This document shows positions 32,897-41,102 of a stretch of 41,734 bases of DNA, one piece after another (positions within the stretch are counted from its first letter, which is position 1; each line of letters begins with the position of its first letter). The position numbers and the translations under genes are program-made. The notes beneath the pieces are model-generated. The model was not told where the DNA came from. It did no database searches and saw only the letters and a list, made by a program, of their open reading frames with translations. Source of the stretch: Spirochaetota bacterium (GTDB taxonomy: Bacteria > Spirochaetota > UBA4802 > UBA5550); NCBI GenBank assembly GCA_003246895.1, contig QKCL01000084.1, positions 1 through 41,734 on the forward strand. The letters run 5' to 3'.

Positions 32897-35059
32897 GTGG
32901 GAAAAAATTTAAATAAGTTTTTTGATTGGATTTCGGTAAAAAAATACAGTGACCAGATTCCATATACCTATATTGAAGAGGAACTGAAAAAAAATAAACG
33001 TATCCCGTGGATTGTTAAAAGGAAAGTTCTGATAAATGGTGGTGATAGTGGGAAAAGAGAAAAAGTAAAATATATCGAATTAAGGGTTCCTGAAAAATAT
33101 GACCAGCCTTTCTTTTCAAAAAAACCAGACAGAACGGATATAGTTCATCCCGTGGATGATTTTAATGTTATAAAGGGGTCTGATATTAATTATGATAAGG
33201 TAATGGATGTCTTTTTTGATGATGATCCGTTAAAAAATGGACAGTTTAATGATAACTTTGAAGAGAAAAGTTATTTATCGGAAACAGAAGAGATTATGGG
33301 CTTCCCCGAAGAAGCGTTTGAAAATGAATTCATCAGCAACGCAGATTCTTATGATAATTTAGAGTCAAATGATGAAGAGACATATAATGCTGAAGATTTT
33401 ACAGTCAGGTACACGGTGGATGAAATCCGGCAAAACAGAATTTATGACATAAGCGGAGATAGTATTCATTCCCCTGAAAGTTCAGTCGCTGTTAATCGGG
33501 ATGAAAAGGCAGCAGAATATGACCTTGGTGAAATAAAAAATGAGGTTTCAGAAAAGGAATCTCCTGCACAACAGCTTTTGAAAAAACCGTTTTCAGAGGT
33601 CAGGACAGAGCCGGAAGTAGTAGATCTGCGGGATGATAAGGTGTTCACTGAATTAAGGATAAACCAGGAATACATTATACCCACAGGTTTTCTCAACGCA
33701 TCAAAACCCATTGACAGCAATACAATGGCAAGCGAAATAAAAAGAAACTCAGAACTGCTGGTAAGGACGCTGGCAGATTTCGGAATTGAATCCAGAGTAA
33801 TAAATGTCAACAGAGGCCCTGTAATTACTTTATATGAGATGCAGATAGCAGCTGGAATTAAAATTACAAAGGTAGTCGGTCTTTCAGATGACATCGCAAT
33901 GGCCCTTGCGGCATACAGGGTGAGAATAGTTGCGCCAATACCAGGAAAGTCGGCCATAGGTGTTGAGCTCCCGAATAAAGCCAGAGAAATGGTAACACTG
34001 GGAGATATTATTAAAAGTGATGAATACCAGGACAAAAAAGGCAGTCTTAAGGTAGGTTTAGGGAAAGATATTCTCGGTAAGCCAATTACTCTTGATTTGA
34101 AGAAACAGCCTCATCTTCTTATTGCTGGTTCAACAGGTTCAGGTAAATCTGTGTGTGTAAATTCAATAATCACAAGTATTGTTTATAATTATGATCCGAA
34201 CTACGTACGTTTTCTAATGGTAGACCCGAAGATGGTAGAGCTGCAGCTATATAACGGCATGCCCCATCTTTTAACCCCTGTAATCACGGAACCCCATGTT
34301 GCTCCAAGTGTACTGAAATGGGCAATTTATGAAATGGAAAGAAGATACAGGCTTCTTGCTTCCAAAAATACGAGAGATATTGAAACCTATAATTCAAAGG
34401 TGGAATGCGCGAGGCGAGGAGAAGAAAAACTGCCCTTTATCGTGATTATCATTGATGAGCTGGCTGATCTTATGATGGTTGCTTCAAAGGAGATAGAAGG
34501 ATATATTACAAGACTGGCACAGAAAGCCAGGGCCATAGGAATCCATCTGGTTCTTGCAACCCAGAGGCCTTCCGTGGATGTAATTACCGGTGTAATCAAG
34601 GCCAACTTCCCCGCGAGGATTGCCTTCCAGGTTGCACAAAAAACAGATTCCAGAACGATTCTGGATCAGAACGGAGCAGAAAAGCTTCTCGGTAAAGGGG
34701 ATATGCTCTATCAGTCACCGCTCACATCCTATCCTGTTCGAATACAGGGAGCCTTTATTTCAGAAGATGAAACTGTTCAGGTTGTTGAACATCTCAGAAT
34801 ACTTGGGAAGCCTCAATATATCGATATAGAAGATGCTCTTAGAGAAAATGAAACCGATACTGATCTTGGTGAAGACGGTGATGAAATGTTTGTCGAAGCA
34901 TTAAAGATTATTGAGGAGACACGCAAGGCTTCCGCATCATATCTGCAGAGAAGACTGAGTATCGGCTATAACCGCGCCGCAAGGATGATAGAGCGCATGG
35001 AGGAGATGGGATATATAGGACCCCAGCAGGGAAGCAAACCAAGGGAAGTTTTTATTTAA
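32897..35059 (+). CDS. ftsK: FtsK/SpoIIIE-family DNA translocase lacking membrane domain
   Basis: This 720-residue protein has the alpha/beta motor (about 245-640) with FNVNRGPVITLYE-type entry motif, Walker A GSTGSGKS (411-418), LMVDPKMVEL, Walker B IIIDELADL (Asp520, Glu521), TRLAQKARAIGIHLVLATQRPS and a C-terminal gamma winged helix (about 662-720, RRLSIGYNRAARMIERMEE) that reads orientation sequences. It pumps chromosome dimers apart at division. The first 240 residues are soluble and acidic, with no transmembrane helices, where FtsK normally has four. Translation starts at GTG 32897 after AGGGA. It converges on the methyltransferase gene with an 8-base overlap. Confidence 0.93.
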   Translation: MGKNLNKFFDWISVKKYSDQIPYTYIEEELKKNKRIPWIVKRKVLINGGDSGKREKVKYIELRVPEKYDQPFFSKKPDRTDIVHPVDDFNVIKGSDINYDKVMDVFFDDDPLKNGQFNDNFEEKSYLSETEEIMGFPEEAFENEFISNADSYDNLESNDEETYNAEDFTVRYTVDEIRQNRIYDISGDSIHSPESSVAVNRDEKAAEYDLGEIKNEVSEKESPAQQLLKKPFSEVRTEPEVVDLRDDKVFTELRINQEYIIPTGFLNASKPIDSNTMASEIKRNSELLVRTLADFGIESRVINVNRGPVITLYEMQIAAGIKITKVVGLSDDIAMALAAYRVRIVAPIPGKSAIGVELPNKAREMVTLGDIIKSDEYQDKKGSLKVGLGKDILGKPITLDLKKQPHLLIAGSTGSGKSVCVNSIITSIVYNYDPNYVRFLMVDPKMVELQLYNGMPHLLTPVITEPHVAPSVLKWAIYEMERRYRLLASKNTRDIETYNSKVECARRGEEKLPFIVIIIDELADLMMVASKEIEGYITRLAQKARAIGIHLVLATQRPSVDVITGVIKANFPARIAFQVAQKTDSRTILDQNGAEKLLGKGDMLYQSPLTSYPVRIQGAFISEDETVQVVEHLRILGKPQYIDIEDALRENETDTDLGEDGDEMFVEALKIIEETRKASASYLQRRLSIGYNRAARMIERMEEMGYIGPQQGSKPREVFI

Positions 35060-35864
35060 TGGCGTAAACTTCTATTGTGTCGGAGAATGCAGAAATATCT
35101 GTATATATTCTATAAAGTTTTGAAAAAATGCTGTAGAAAACTGAACTGCTGTCCAGAATCCTTTCCGGATGAAAACCGCTTTTAATGACCTTAACTTTTC
35201 GGAATCCGATTTCGTTTAAAATACTTTTTGCAGCATATGGAGATATGTCTACCATGTGATCTGAAGGATGGGTCTTTTTCCATTCCTGCCTGTTGAAAAG
35301 ATACATGGGTCCGAAGCATGAAGGCATTGATAATGCAAGGACCCCTCCGTGGTTTAGCATTTTGTACAGTCTTTTAAAGATATAATTCGGATCTTCACAG
35401 TGCTCAATAAAAAACCATGAAGAAATAATATCAAACTTTTCATCAATTGTGATGTTGTCGAATGAATCCTGAATAACAGGTATGCTGAATGTATTACGGC
35501 AGTAATCCGCTGCAAATGCTGAAACTTCAATACCAAGAAGTTTTCCTATGCCCATGTCACCGGCAGCCTTCAAAAAAAAACCTGCAGCAGAACCAATATC
35601 AAGAAGGGATGTAGTGTTATTAATGGCTGAGTGTTTTGAAATTACTTCAAGTCGCCTGAGAGCATTACTGTAGATATTCTGAAAATCATCAATGTATGTT
35701 CTGCCATACTGCTTTTCATAATCATCCATAAAATAATCTCTATCGTAAGATGTTTTACGGTAGAGATTATTGATTACGGATTTACAGTTCTGGCAATAAA
35801 TGAAAGAGGAGTTGTTCTTAAACCTGATTGTGTCTTTACAAAGCGGACAGCGCTTAAGGGTCAT
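35052..35864 (-). CDS. Class I SAM methyltransferase with N-terminal zinc ribbon
   Basis: This 270-residue protein starts with a zinc ribbon, Cys6, Cys9, Cys24 and Cys27 (RCPLC ... YCQNC), then a Rossmann methyltransferase domain: LLDIGSAAGFFLKAA (SAM motif I), GIEVS, and WFFIEHCEDP, with LNHGGVLALSMP (motif III region). This layout is typical of small-molecule or glycan methyltransferases. The substrate is unknown. The start overlaps the DbpA-domain gene by four bases (ATGA), and the 3' end overlaps ftsK by 8 bases. Confidence 0.85.
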   Translation of the reverse strand: MTLKRCPLCKDTIRFKNNSSFIYCQNCKSVINNLYRKTSYDRDYFMDDYEKQYGRTYIDDFQNIYSNALRRLEVISKHSAINNTTSLLDIGSAAGFFLKAAGDMGIGKLLGIEVSAFAADYCRNTFSIPVIQDSFDNITIDEKFDIISSWFFIEHCEDPNYIFKRLYKMLNHGGVLALSMPSCFGPMYLFNRQEWKKTHPSDHMVDISPYAAKSILNEIGFRKVKVIKSGFHPERILDSSSVFYSIFSKLYRIYTDISAFSDTIEVYAIK

Positions 35865-36349
35865 TTACTTTTTCTTTTTTTTGCCGGCTCTACTACGACT
35901 GAAATTCCCTTTATCTTTGCTCCGTCAAATGAATGCAAAACCAGTTCAGCAAAGTTCTCAGGTACTTCAAAAAAAGAATATGCTGAGTGTACATCAATTT
36001 TTCCAATAAGTTTACCGTCTATTGCAGAACGTTTTACAATTTCTCTTATAAGGTCACCGGGATTCACTCTCTGGTTTTTTCCGACATTTATGAAAAGTCT
36101 TGCTCTTCCGTCTTTAATGTCTTCAAATACTATCTGGCCGGTTTCTTCTTTGTTAAAGAGGCTATGGATATCCATGTCGAGTTTTGAAATATCACCAAGC
36201 TGTTCTTTTAAAAGAGCGGCAGCCAGTCTCTTTGTACCCCCGAAAAAAGGTAATTTCTTTTTTAATTGTTTAACAAGATCGACATACATGGAAAGGTCAT
36301 CTGTCACAGCAGATTCAAGGATTTTTTCTACCTTTTTTTTCTGATTCAT
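35861..36349 (-). CDS. Stand-alone DbpA-type RNA-binding domain protein
   Basis: This 162-residue protein has a helical N-terminal part (about 1-75) and a DbpA C-terminal RNA-binding domain (about 79-158): ARLFINVGKNQRVNPGDLIREIV, then GKIDVHSAYSFFEVPENFAE and a basic tail KKRKSK. In DbpA this RRM-like domain directs a DEAD-box helicase to 23S rRNA; here the helicase is missing. The N-terminal segment LAAALLKEQLGDISK resembles the linker before this domain in DEAD-box proteins, so it may derive from one. It is translationally coupled to the methyltransferase gene. Confidence 0.82.
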   Translation of the reverse strand: MNQKKKVEKILESAVTDDLSMYVDLVKQLKKKLPFFGGTKRLAAALLKEQLGDISKLDMDIHSLFNKEETGQIVFEDIKDGRARLFINVGKNQRVNPGDLIREIVKRSAIDGKLIGKIDVHSAYSFFEVPENFAELVLHSFDGAKIKGISVVVEPAKKRKSK

Positions 36350-36486
36350 TTAAGTCCTCGCAGGAAATGTTGCGCAATAAAAAAATGATTGCATCTTTTT
36401 AAATTAACATTTAAATATTCATACTCAAAAATAGCAAGTAATTTTCAGACAGTCTTAAATGACCAGCAGGGATCAGCATCAGCAAA

Positions 36487-36876
36487 ATGATTGTTAAACT
36501 GATAATAAAAGTAATTATTATGGTATTTGCCTACAGTACGGTATATGGTGAATTTAAGCCATGGAAGAGTGATGTTCTGGTGGGAGATGAAATAAATAAA
36601 GTCCATAATGAAAGGCCCCGTGAATCAGTTAATTTTGGTGTTACAAACGGCGTTCAGGGCGGAGCTTATTTTATGGTTAGATTTTTTCAGATAGTAATTT
36701 CCCCTCAGGACGGGCCCAACTGCCGTCATGTCCCTGTATGCAGTGTCTATTGCCGGCATGCAGTGAAAATCCATGGTGCATTGCTGGGATCATTTCTGGC
36801 TGGAGACAGACTGCTTCGCTGTAACCCCTTTTATCCGCCGGAAAAACTGGATGTACCTGCCAGGGTATTTAAATAA
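36487..36876 (+). CDS. yidD: YidD family protein with signal-like N-terminal extension
   Basis: Of 129 residues, the last 70 form a YidD (membrane protein insertion efficiency factor) domain: FFQIVISPQDGPNCRHVPVCS, YCRHAVKIHGALLG, and RLLRCNPF with its conserved cysteines. YidD is normally about 70-90 residues and cytoplasmic-face membrane-associated. Here about 55 residues precede it, beginning with a hydrophobic stretch (IVKLIIKVIIMVFAYSTVYG) like a signal peptide, so it may be exported or anchored. No strong ribosome binding site is close to the ATG. The next gene starts immediately after its stop. Confidence 0.82.
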   Translation: MIVKLIIKVIIMVFAYSTVYGEFKPWKSDVLVGDEINKVHNERPRESVNFGVTNGVQGGAYFMVRFFQIVISPQDGPNCRHVPVCSVYCRHAVKIHGALLGSFLAGDRLLRCNPFYPPEKLDVPARVFK

Positions 36877-37758
36877 ATGTTCAAAGTTTTTTACTTTTTA
36901 TGCATCCTCCTTATGTGTCTTGTAGGTAAACCTGAAGTTTATTCATATAATTATCCTCCTAAGAAAATAGAGTTCATTGAAAATCTTTTCAGAGATAAGA
37001 GATATTTTGATGCAATATCTGAAGCGGGTAAGCTCAATTTTGAACGTAGCAGTATCAGGCTGAAATTTTTTATTAACAGCTGTTATTTTCTGGGAGAGCA
37101 GTATCATACAGTAATAAGTAATCTGGAAGAAGCTTCATTCAACGGCATTCTCGGTTTCGAGATGAAGGAACTTCTGTCATTCTCCTATATAAATACAGGC
37201 AGATATGATCTGTCATATAAAAATGCTCTGGCAATTGATTATAATTCAGTACATTCGGCAGAACTGAAGAGAAAGCTTTTCAGAATGAGAATATTGCCGG
37301 CGGTAAAGTCATATCGAACTGAAATAATAAAACAGGAAATTAAAGATGCTTCAAAATATCTGGGAGGTGATCAGTACTATATTTCATTGAAGGATGAGCT
37401 TCTGGAATTTACTCATTTGCGTAGAAAGTCACCATTTATGTCATCCCTTTCTTCATCGTTAGTCCCGGGTTCAGGCCAGATCTATTGCGGAAGGATTGCA
37501 GACGGTATTATTTCATTTCTATCAGTTGCATCAACTTTTGCAGGGGGTCTTTATTTAAAGGAAAAAGGAATGGATGGATACTCAAATACACTTTTCTTTT
37601 TTTCGGGTTTGTTTTATGCAGGGAATATTTATGGCGCTTATAATTCAGCACATAACTATAACAAAACGGGACTCATGAAAATGGAGAAAAACATAATAAA
37701 TAGTGCGGGATTATATAGTCCTGAAAGAGATATTAATTTGCGAGAAATATTGAAATGA
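36877..37758 (+). CDS. Signal-peptide protein with TPR-like region and C-terminal membrane domain
   Basis: This 293-residue protein has a signal peptide (about 1-22), a helical TPR-like middle, and a C-terminal domain starting KSPFMSSLSSSLVPGSGQIYCGR with two hydrophobic helices. The same domain, KSPFLAGLSSALIPGTGYFYSGK, recurs in the next gene, so the two are paralogues. Gly-rich PGxGxxY segments before membrane helices are known from DUF5683-like proteins. Function is unknown. The ATG directly follows the yidD stop, and the 3' end overlaps the next gene by ATGA. Confidence 0.78.
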   Translation: MFKVFYFLCILLMCLVGKPEVYSYNYPPKKIEFIENLFRDKRYFDAISEAGKLNFERSSIRLKFFINSCYFLGEQYHTVISNLEEASFNGILGFEMKELLSFSYINTGRYDLSYKNALAIDYNSVHSAELKRKLFRMRILPAVKSYRTEIIKQEIKDASKYLGGDQYYISLKDELLEFTHLRRKSPFMSSLSSSLVPGSGQIYCGRIADGIISFLSVASTFAGGLYLKEKGMDGYSNTLFFFSGLFYAGNIYGAYNSAHNYNKTGLMKMEKNIINSAGLYSPERDINLREILK

Positions 37759-38600
37759 GAATTTTATTTTTCATAATGATGATCTTTATCAGTTCACTAT
37801 TGCTGGCGGATAATAAAAAAGGTCTCATTGAACTGTCCGGGTATTATTATGAAAAGGGGGAATACTATAATGCTATTACGGAGTTAATGAGATTTCAGCA
37901 TCTGAATCCGGCAGACAAAAGAATCCCCGAAAGCATTTTCCTCATGGCAAGGTCTTATTACATGGGGGGGAACATCGAAAAGTCACAACTTCTGTTTAAA
38001 AAATGCTATTATGAATACCCCAAGACTCCATACGGGGGAATGGGGTTATATTATTCAGGTGTAGTGAGACTGCTGAACGGGGCTCCCTATTTTGCCATGC
38101 GTGATTTTCAGGAATACATCTATGTTTACAAAGGTCATGAATACTATGAAGATGCAATTTTTAACTTATGCGCTGCCTATGGTTTAACCGAAAATTATAA
38201 CAGATCTCTTAAAGGTTATAGTAATTATAAAGACCTTTTTCCTGATGGGAAATACAGTCATATGATAGACAGTCGTTTGAAGTATATCAGTGGAATTGAA
38301 AACAGAGAAAAAAAGAGCCCGTTTCTTGCAGGATTAAGTTCTGCATTAATACCGGGGACTGGATATTTTTATTCCGGTAAATATGAACTTGGTCTGTTTT
38401 CGATGTTAACAAACGGTGCCCTTATATATCTAGTATATGACAGTTATAAAAAGAAGAAAAATCTTAATCTGATTTTGTTTACCCTTGCAGAAATATCATT
38501 CTATAATTATTCAATTGTAGGGTCAGTAAGAAGTGCAAGGGAATATAACAGTTCATTTGAAAATAGTGAATTTTTAATGGGTATAAGAAAAGAGTTTTAA
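37755..38600 (+). CDS. TPR protein with C-terminal membrane domain, paralogue of the preceding gene
   Basis: This 281-residue protein has a signal peptide (about 1-18, ending LLLADN), TPR repeats (YYEKGEYYNAITELMRFQ, MARSYYMGGNIEKSQLLFKKC, YYSGVVRLLNGAPYFAMRDF, FNLCAAYGLTENYNRSLKGY) and a C-terminal KSPFLAGLSSALIPGTG domain with hydrophobic helices ending in EYNSS. It would sit in the envelope. Translationally coupled to its paralogue by a four-base overlap. With YidD it forms a small envelope operon; the role is unknown, perhaps membrane-protein assembly by association. Confidence 0.78.
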   Translation: MRILFFIMMIFISSLLLADNKKGLIELSGYYYEKGEYYNAITELMRFQHLNPADKRIPESIFLMARSYYMGGNIEKSQLLFKKCYYEYPKTPYGGMGLYYSGVVRLLNGAPYFAMRDFQEYIYVYKGHEYYEDAIFNLCAAYGLTENYNRSLKGYSNYKDLFPDGKYSHMIDSRLKYISGIENREKKSPFLAGLSSALIPGTGYFYSGKYELGLFSMLTNGALIYLVYDSYKKKKNLNLILFTLAEISFYNYSIVGSVRSAREYNSSFENSEFLMGIRKEF

Positions 38601-38603
38601 TAA

Positions 38604-39257
38604 ATGTACAGACAGAAATTAAAATACAATAATCTGCAGGACCTTAATCCGGAGAAGAGTCAGCTGATAAATTTTGAAAAGATTATTCTTAATGAAGATC
38701 TTTCTGAAGTTGCTGATAAGTTTATTGAATCAACATTTTTTGAAGACCACTTCATGAGGAAGGATGCAATTGACAGGCTCCTGGATTTTACTTTTTTTAA
38801 AGTTCAGACCGGCATTTATGATATTTTTCACCTTGCATATCCTGTAAAGAGGATGCATGACAAAATACTTGAAGAAAGAATAATTAAACTGATAAATGAG
38901 CTGATGTATCCTGAAATAGTATTGAGATTGTTGAAGTTTTTTACGAGGAATATCCATGATTCAGACACAAATTTACATCTTGCCAACCTTATAACATCTG
39001 AATCAATAATAAGATCAATCTATGAAACATTCATTCTTTTCAGGAAAGATATTTTTATCTATGATATTGAAAAAAAATGTCTCAATGTAAAAAGGATTCA
39101 GCAGTTTTCCTCACAGTCTGATTATAATCTGTCCCTTCCACTTGATGCCTGTGCAAGAATGAAATATATACTGGAATTTTTTGATGTGAAATATGACATG
39201 CGTCATATTTATACTGCAGAGGATATTCAGATGGTGAAGATTGAAGCAGCTGGTTAG
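38604..39257 (+). CDS. Hypothetical helical protein
   Basis: This 217-residue protein has no signal peptide or membrane helix and is predicted by eye to be mostly alpha-helical, with paired helices such as IIKLINELMYPEIVLRLLKFF that could form HEAT-like repeats. I do not recognise a family. It starts 3 bases after the previous stop, so it belongs to the yidD operon, and its last four bases overlap the convergent gene. It is presumably the cytoplasmic member of the set. Confidence 0.7.
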   Translation: MYRQKLKYNNLQDLNPEKSQLINFEKIILNEDLSEVADKFIESTFFEDHFMRKDAIDRLLDFTFFKVQTGIYDIFHLAYPVKRMHDKILEERIIKLINELMYPEIVLRLLKFFTRNIHDSDTNLHLANLITSESIIRSIYETFILFRKDIFIYDIEKKCLNVKRIQQFSSQSDYNLSLPLDACARMKYILEFFDVKYDMRHIYTAEDIQMVKIEAAG

Positions 39258-39679
39258 TCTTCAAAGTATTCATTTATATAGATACTTTTAAACCTTCCTG
39301 AATCGCGGTAATTTTCATGGTCATTAAGATGCGGTTTATATTCCTTAATTAACCAGTACATGATATCATTCATGTCTTTTGCAGAGGTATCAACGACAGA
39401 ATATCTGTAATAAACATCATCCTGAAGTATTTCATCTCTAAGTTTGGGGTGCTTGCATATGAATTCATCAAGAAGTTTTTTCAGGCCCACTCTGCAGCCG
39501 TCTCTCCAGCATGCAAAAAAAAGAATGGGAACATATGATTTTTTTTCTTTTCTAAGGATAGATATTATACCGGATAGTTCAGGCAGGATCCTTGTTGCAC
39601 TGATTCTGTCATATTCAAAAACCCTGGACCACTCAATTTTATAATAGACTTCCCGGTCATTGAATATTTTCTTTTCCAT
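39254..39679 (-). CDS. Hypothetical protein
   Basis: This 141-residue soluble protein (MEKKIFNDREVYYKIEWSR...) has no recognised motif; FFACWRDGCRVGLKKLLDEF contains two cysteines five residues apart. The ATG at 39679 has AAGGA 7 bases upstream, which decides the start; an in-frame start at 39814 would overlap the upstream gene by 158 bases. It overlaps the Lon-N-domain gene by 23 bases, suggesting a two-gene unit, and converges on the yidD operon. Confidence 0.68.
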   Translation of the reverse strand: MEKKIFNDREVYYKIEWSRVFEYDRISATRILPELSGIISILRKEKKSYVPILFFACWRDGCRVGLKKLLDEFICKHPKLRDEILQDDVYYRYSVVDTSAKDMNDIMYWLIKEYKPHLNDHENYRDSGRFKSIYINEYFED

Positions 39680-40277
39680 TGCTGTTCCTTGAATTGTCGA
39701 TTCTCTTGATGAGGAAATCAATTTTATCCATAAGCATTCTGGACCTTTCCTCAGGATCTGTTTCTTTATATATCGACAGCCTGCTTTTGAAGTCAAGGAT
39801 AAAGTAATTTGCAATAAAATCGGTTATCTGACTGGAGTCTATGAGATAATTGATGAGTTCGATGAGCCTGTCCGATTCATTCACATTAATTAAAAAAATC
39901 AGCTGCTGAGCTTTCAGTTTCAGGTCTTTAATATTTTCGGTTAATATGGCACTAGTATCTGTAATTTCACCATATTCAACTTTATGAAATTTTTTTGCCT
40001 TTTGAATTTTTACTCTTGAAATCCCCTTAAGTCTCATCTTTGTGGATTTCTCCTGGTCTTCAATTGATACAACTTCAGCAAGTGTGGCTATTCTGGACTT
40101 TAGAAACAAAAAATCGAAAAAGTTTTTCACAGGCAGGGCCAGCAGTGTTGAACCTGTCTTAAGGCTTGAAGAAATTTCGGACTTCTTTAAGGTCACATCA
40201 AGTGTACAATGGGGGAATAGAACTTTCTTTTTCAGAAAAAATAATCTTGAATTATCACTCATCTGGATTCTGCCCAT
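39657..40277 (-). CDS. LON substrate-binding-domain protein, no protease
   Basis: This 206-residue protein resembles the N-terminal (PUA-like plus helical) domain of Lon protease: FFLKKKVLFPHCTLDV at the start, ATLAEVVSIEDQEKSTKMRLKGISRVKI, and helices ending FKSRLSIYKETDPEERSRMLMDKIDFL. The AAA and Ser-Lys protease domains are missing, as in other stand-alone LonN proteins, which may bind substrates or adaptors. ATG 40277 or ATG 40262 may start it; neither has a clear ribosome binding site. It leads a unit with the downstream hypothetical. Confidence 0.78.
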   Translation of the reverse strand: MGRIQMSDNSRLFFLKKKVLFPHCTLDVTLKKSEISSSLKTGSTLLALPVKNFFDFLFLKSRIATLAEVVSIEDQEKSTKMRLKGISRVKIQKAKKFHKVEYGEITDTSAILTENIKDLKLKAQQLIFLINVNESDRLIELINYLIDSSQITDFIANYFILDFKSRLSIYKETDPEERSRMLMDKIDFLIKRIDNSRNSNGKENIQ

Positions 40278-40393
40278 ATCAATACTATCTGCATTACATA
40301 GTTAAAAAAAAGATTGTAAAATTTGTCAATTCGTATATATTTTATCATGTTATATATATAAGTAATTATTCAAAATAAAACGAGGTTTTTTCC

Positions 40394-40708
40394 ATGACTG
40401 ATAAAAGAAAGTCAGAGAGAGTGAACAGAAACATTAAATCAGAAGTATCAACAAATGATCATTTAACATTCAGTTCATCGGTAGATGTCAGCAAAGGTGG
40501 TGTTTTTATATCAACACCGGATCCTCTCGCAAACGGTTCAGAAGTAACTTTGTCGATAAAGCTCTCTTCTGATGAGGAACTGGAAGTAAAAGGAATTGTT
40601 AAATGGGTTCGTGCTAATGAGTCAGACAGCGGAAGAGCAGGAATGGGAATTGAATTTACTGACCTCGATTCTGAAAAAGAGGAAAAGATAAATAAAATTA
40701 TCAAGTAG
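40394..40708 (+). CDS. PilZ-domain protein, probable c-di-GMP receptor
   Basis: This 104-residue protein is a single PilZ domain. The c-di-GMP-binding RxxxR lies at Arg5-Arg9 (RKSER) and the DxSxxG motif is DVSKGG; GIVKWVRANE and MGIEFTDLD complete the fold. It could tune motility or envelope traits in response to c-di-GMP by contacting a partner. GAGG lies 9 bases before the ATG. No cyclase or phosphodiesterase is adjacent. Confidence 0.88.
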   Translation: MTDKRKSERVNRNIKSEVSTNDHLTFSSSVDVSKGGVFISTPDPLANGSEVTLSIKLSSDEELEVKGIVKWVRANESDSGRAGMGIEFTDLDSEKEEKINKIIK

Positions 40709-40751
40709 TATTCATGGCGGGCAGCTCCCTCCTTCACTTAGAATATGGTTT

Positions 40752-41102
40752 TTGATCCATTTTTTTGCAGATTTTATCTTTGCATTTCCAATGATGTTTT
40801 TCCCTGTTCACTTTTTAAAATTCTGGGATTTTAATTCAGGGGAGACTTTGACAGTAAGGCTTGTTGCTGCAGCACTGTTTGGGATTGGCGGCAATTCACT
40901 CCTTATGAGCAGAGGCGGGATCGAGAAATATATAACAATGCTCAATTTAAAGATTATATGGTCTCTAGCCGCTATATCAGGTATTTTTTTGACGATACTT
41001 GAAGGCGGACCGGTTTCTCTTTATTTTTTTCTTTCAATTTTTGTTTTATTCTTTTTTATTTGGTTTTTTTACAGAATAAAATTAAAGAACGCTGTTTATT
41101 GA
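40752..41102 (+). CDS. Small membrane protein, unknown function
   Basis: This reading frame gives up to 116 residues with about four hydrophobic helices (FADFIFAFPMMFFPVHFL, VRLVAAALFGIGGNSLL, IIWSLAAISGIFLTI and a Phe-rich last helix). I do not recognise a family. The start is unclear: TTG 40752 has no ribosome binding site; ATG 40794 is an in-frame alternative. The last 21 bases overlap the convergent SGNH hydrolase gene. It lies 43 bases after the PilZ gene. Confidence 0.55.
   Translation: MIHFFADFIFAFPMMFFPVHFLKFWDFNSGETLTVRLVAAALFGIGGNSLLMSRGGIEKYITMLNLKIIWSLAAISGIFLTILEGGPVSLYFFLSIFVLFFFIWFFYRIKLKNAVY

Noticed and set aside
33466-34035. 189-codon open frame antisense to ftsK
   Set aside because: Ser-rich shadow of the ftsK coding frame without ribosome binding site or recognisable domain.
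39680-39814. N-terminal extension of the 39254-39679 gene to 39814
   Set aside because: It would overlap the Lon-N-domain gene by 158 bases, while the ATG at 39679 has a good AAGGA site.
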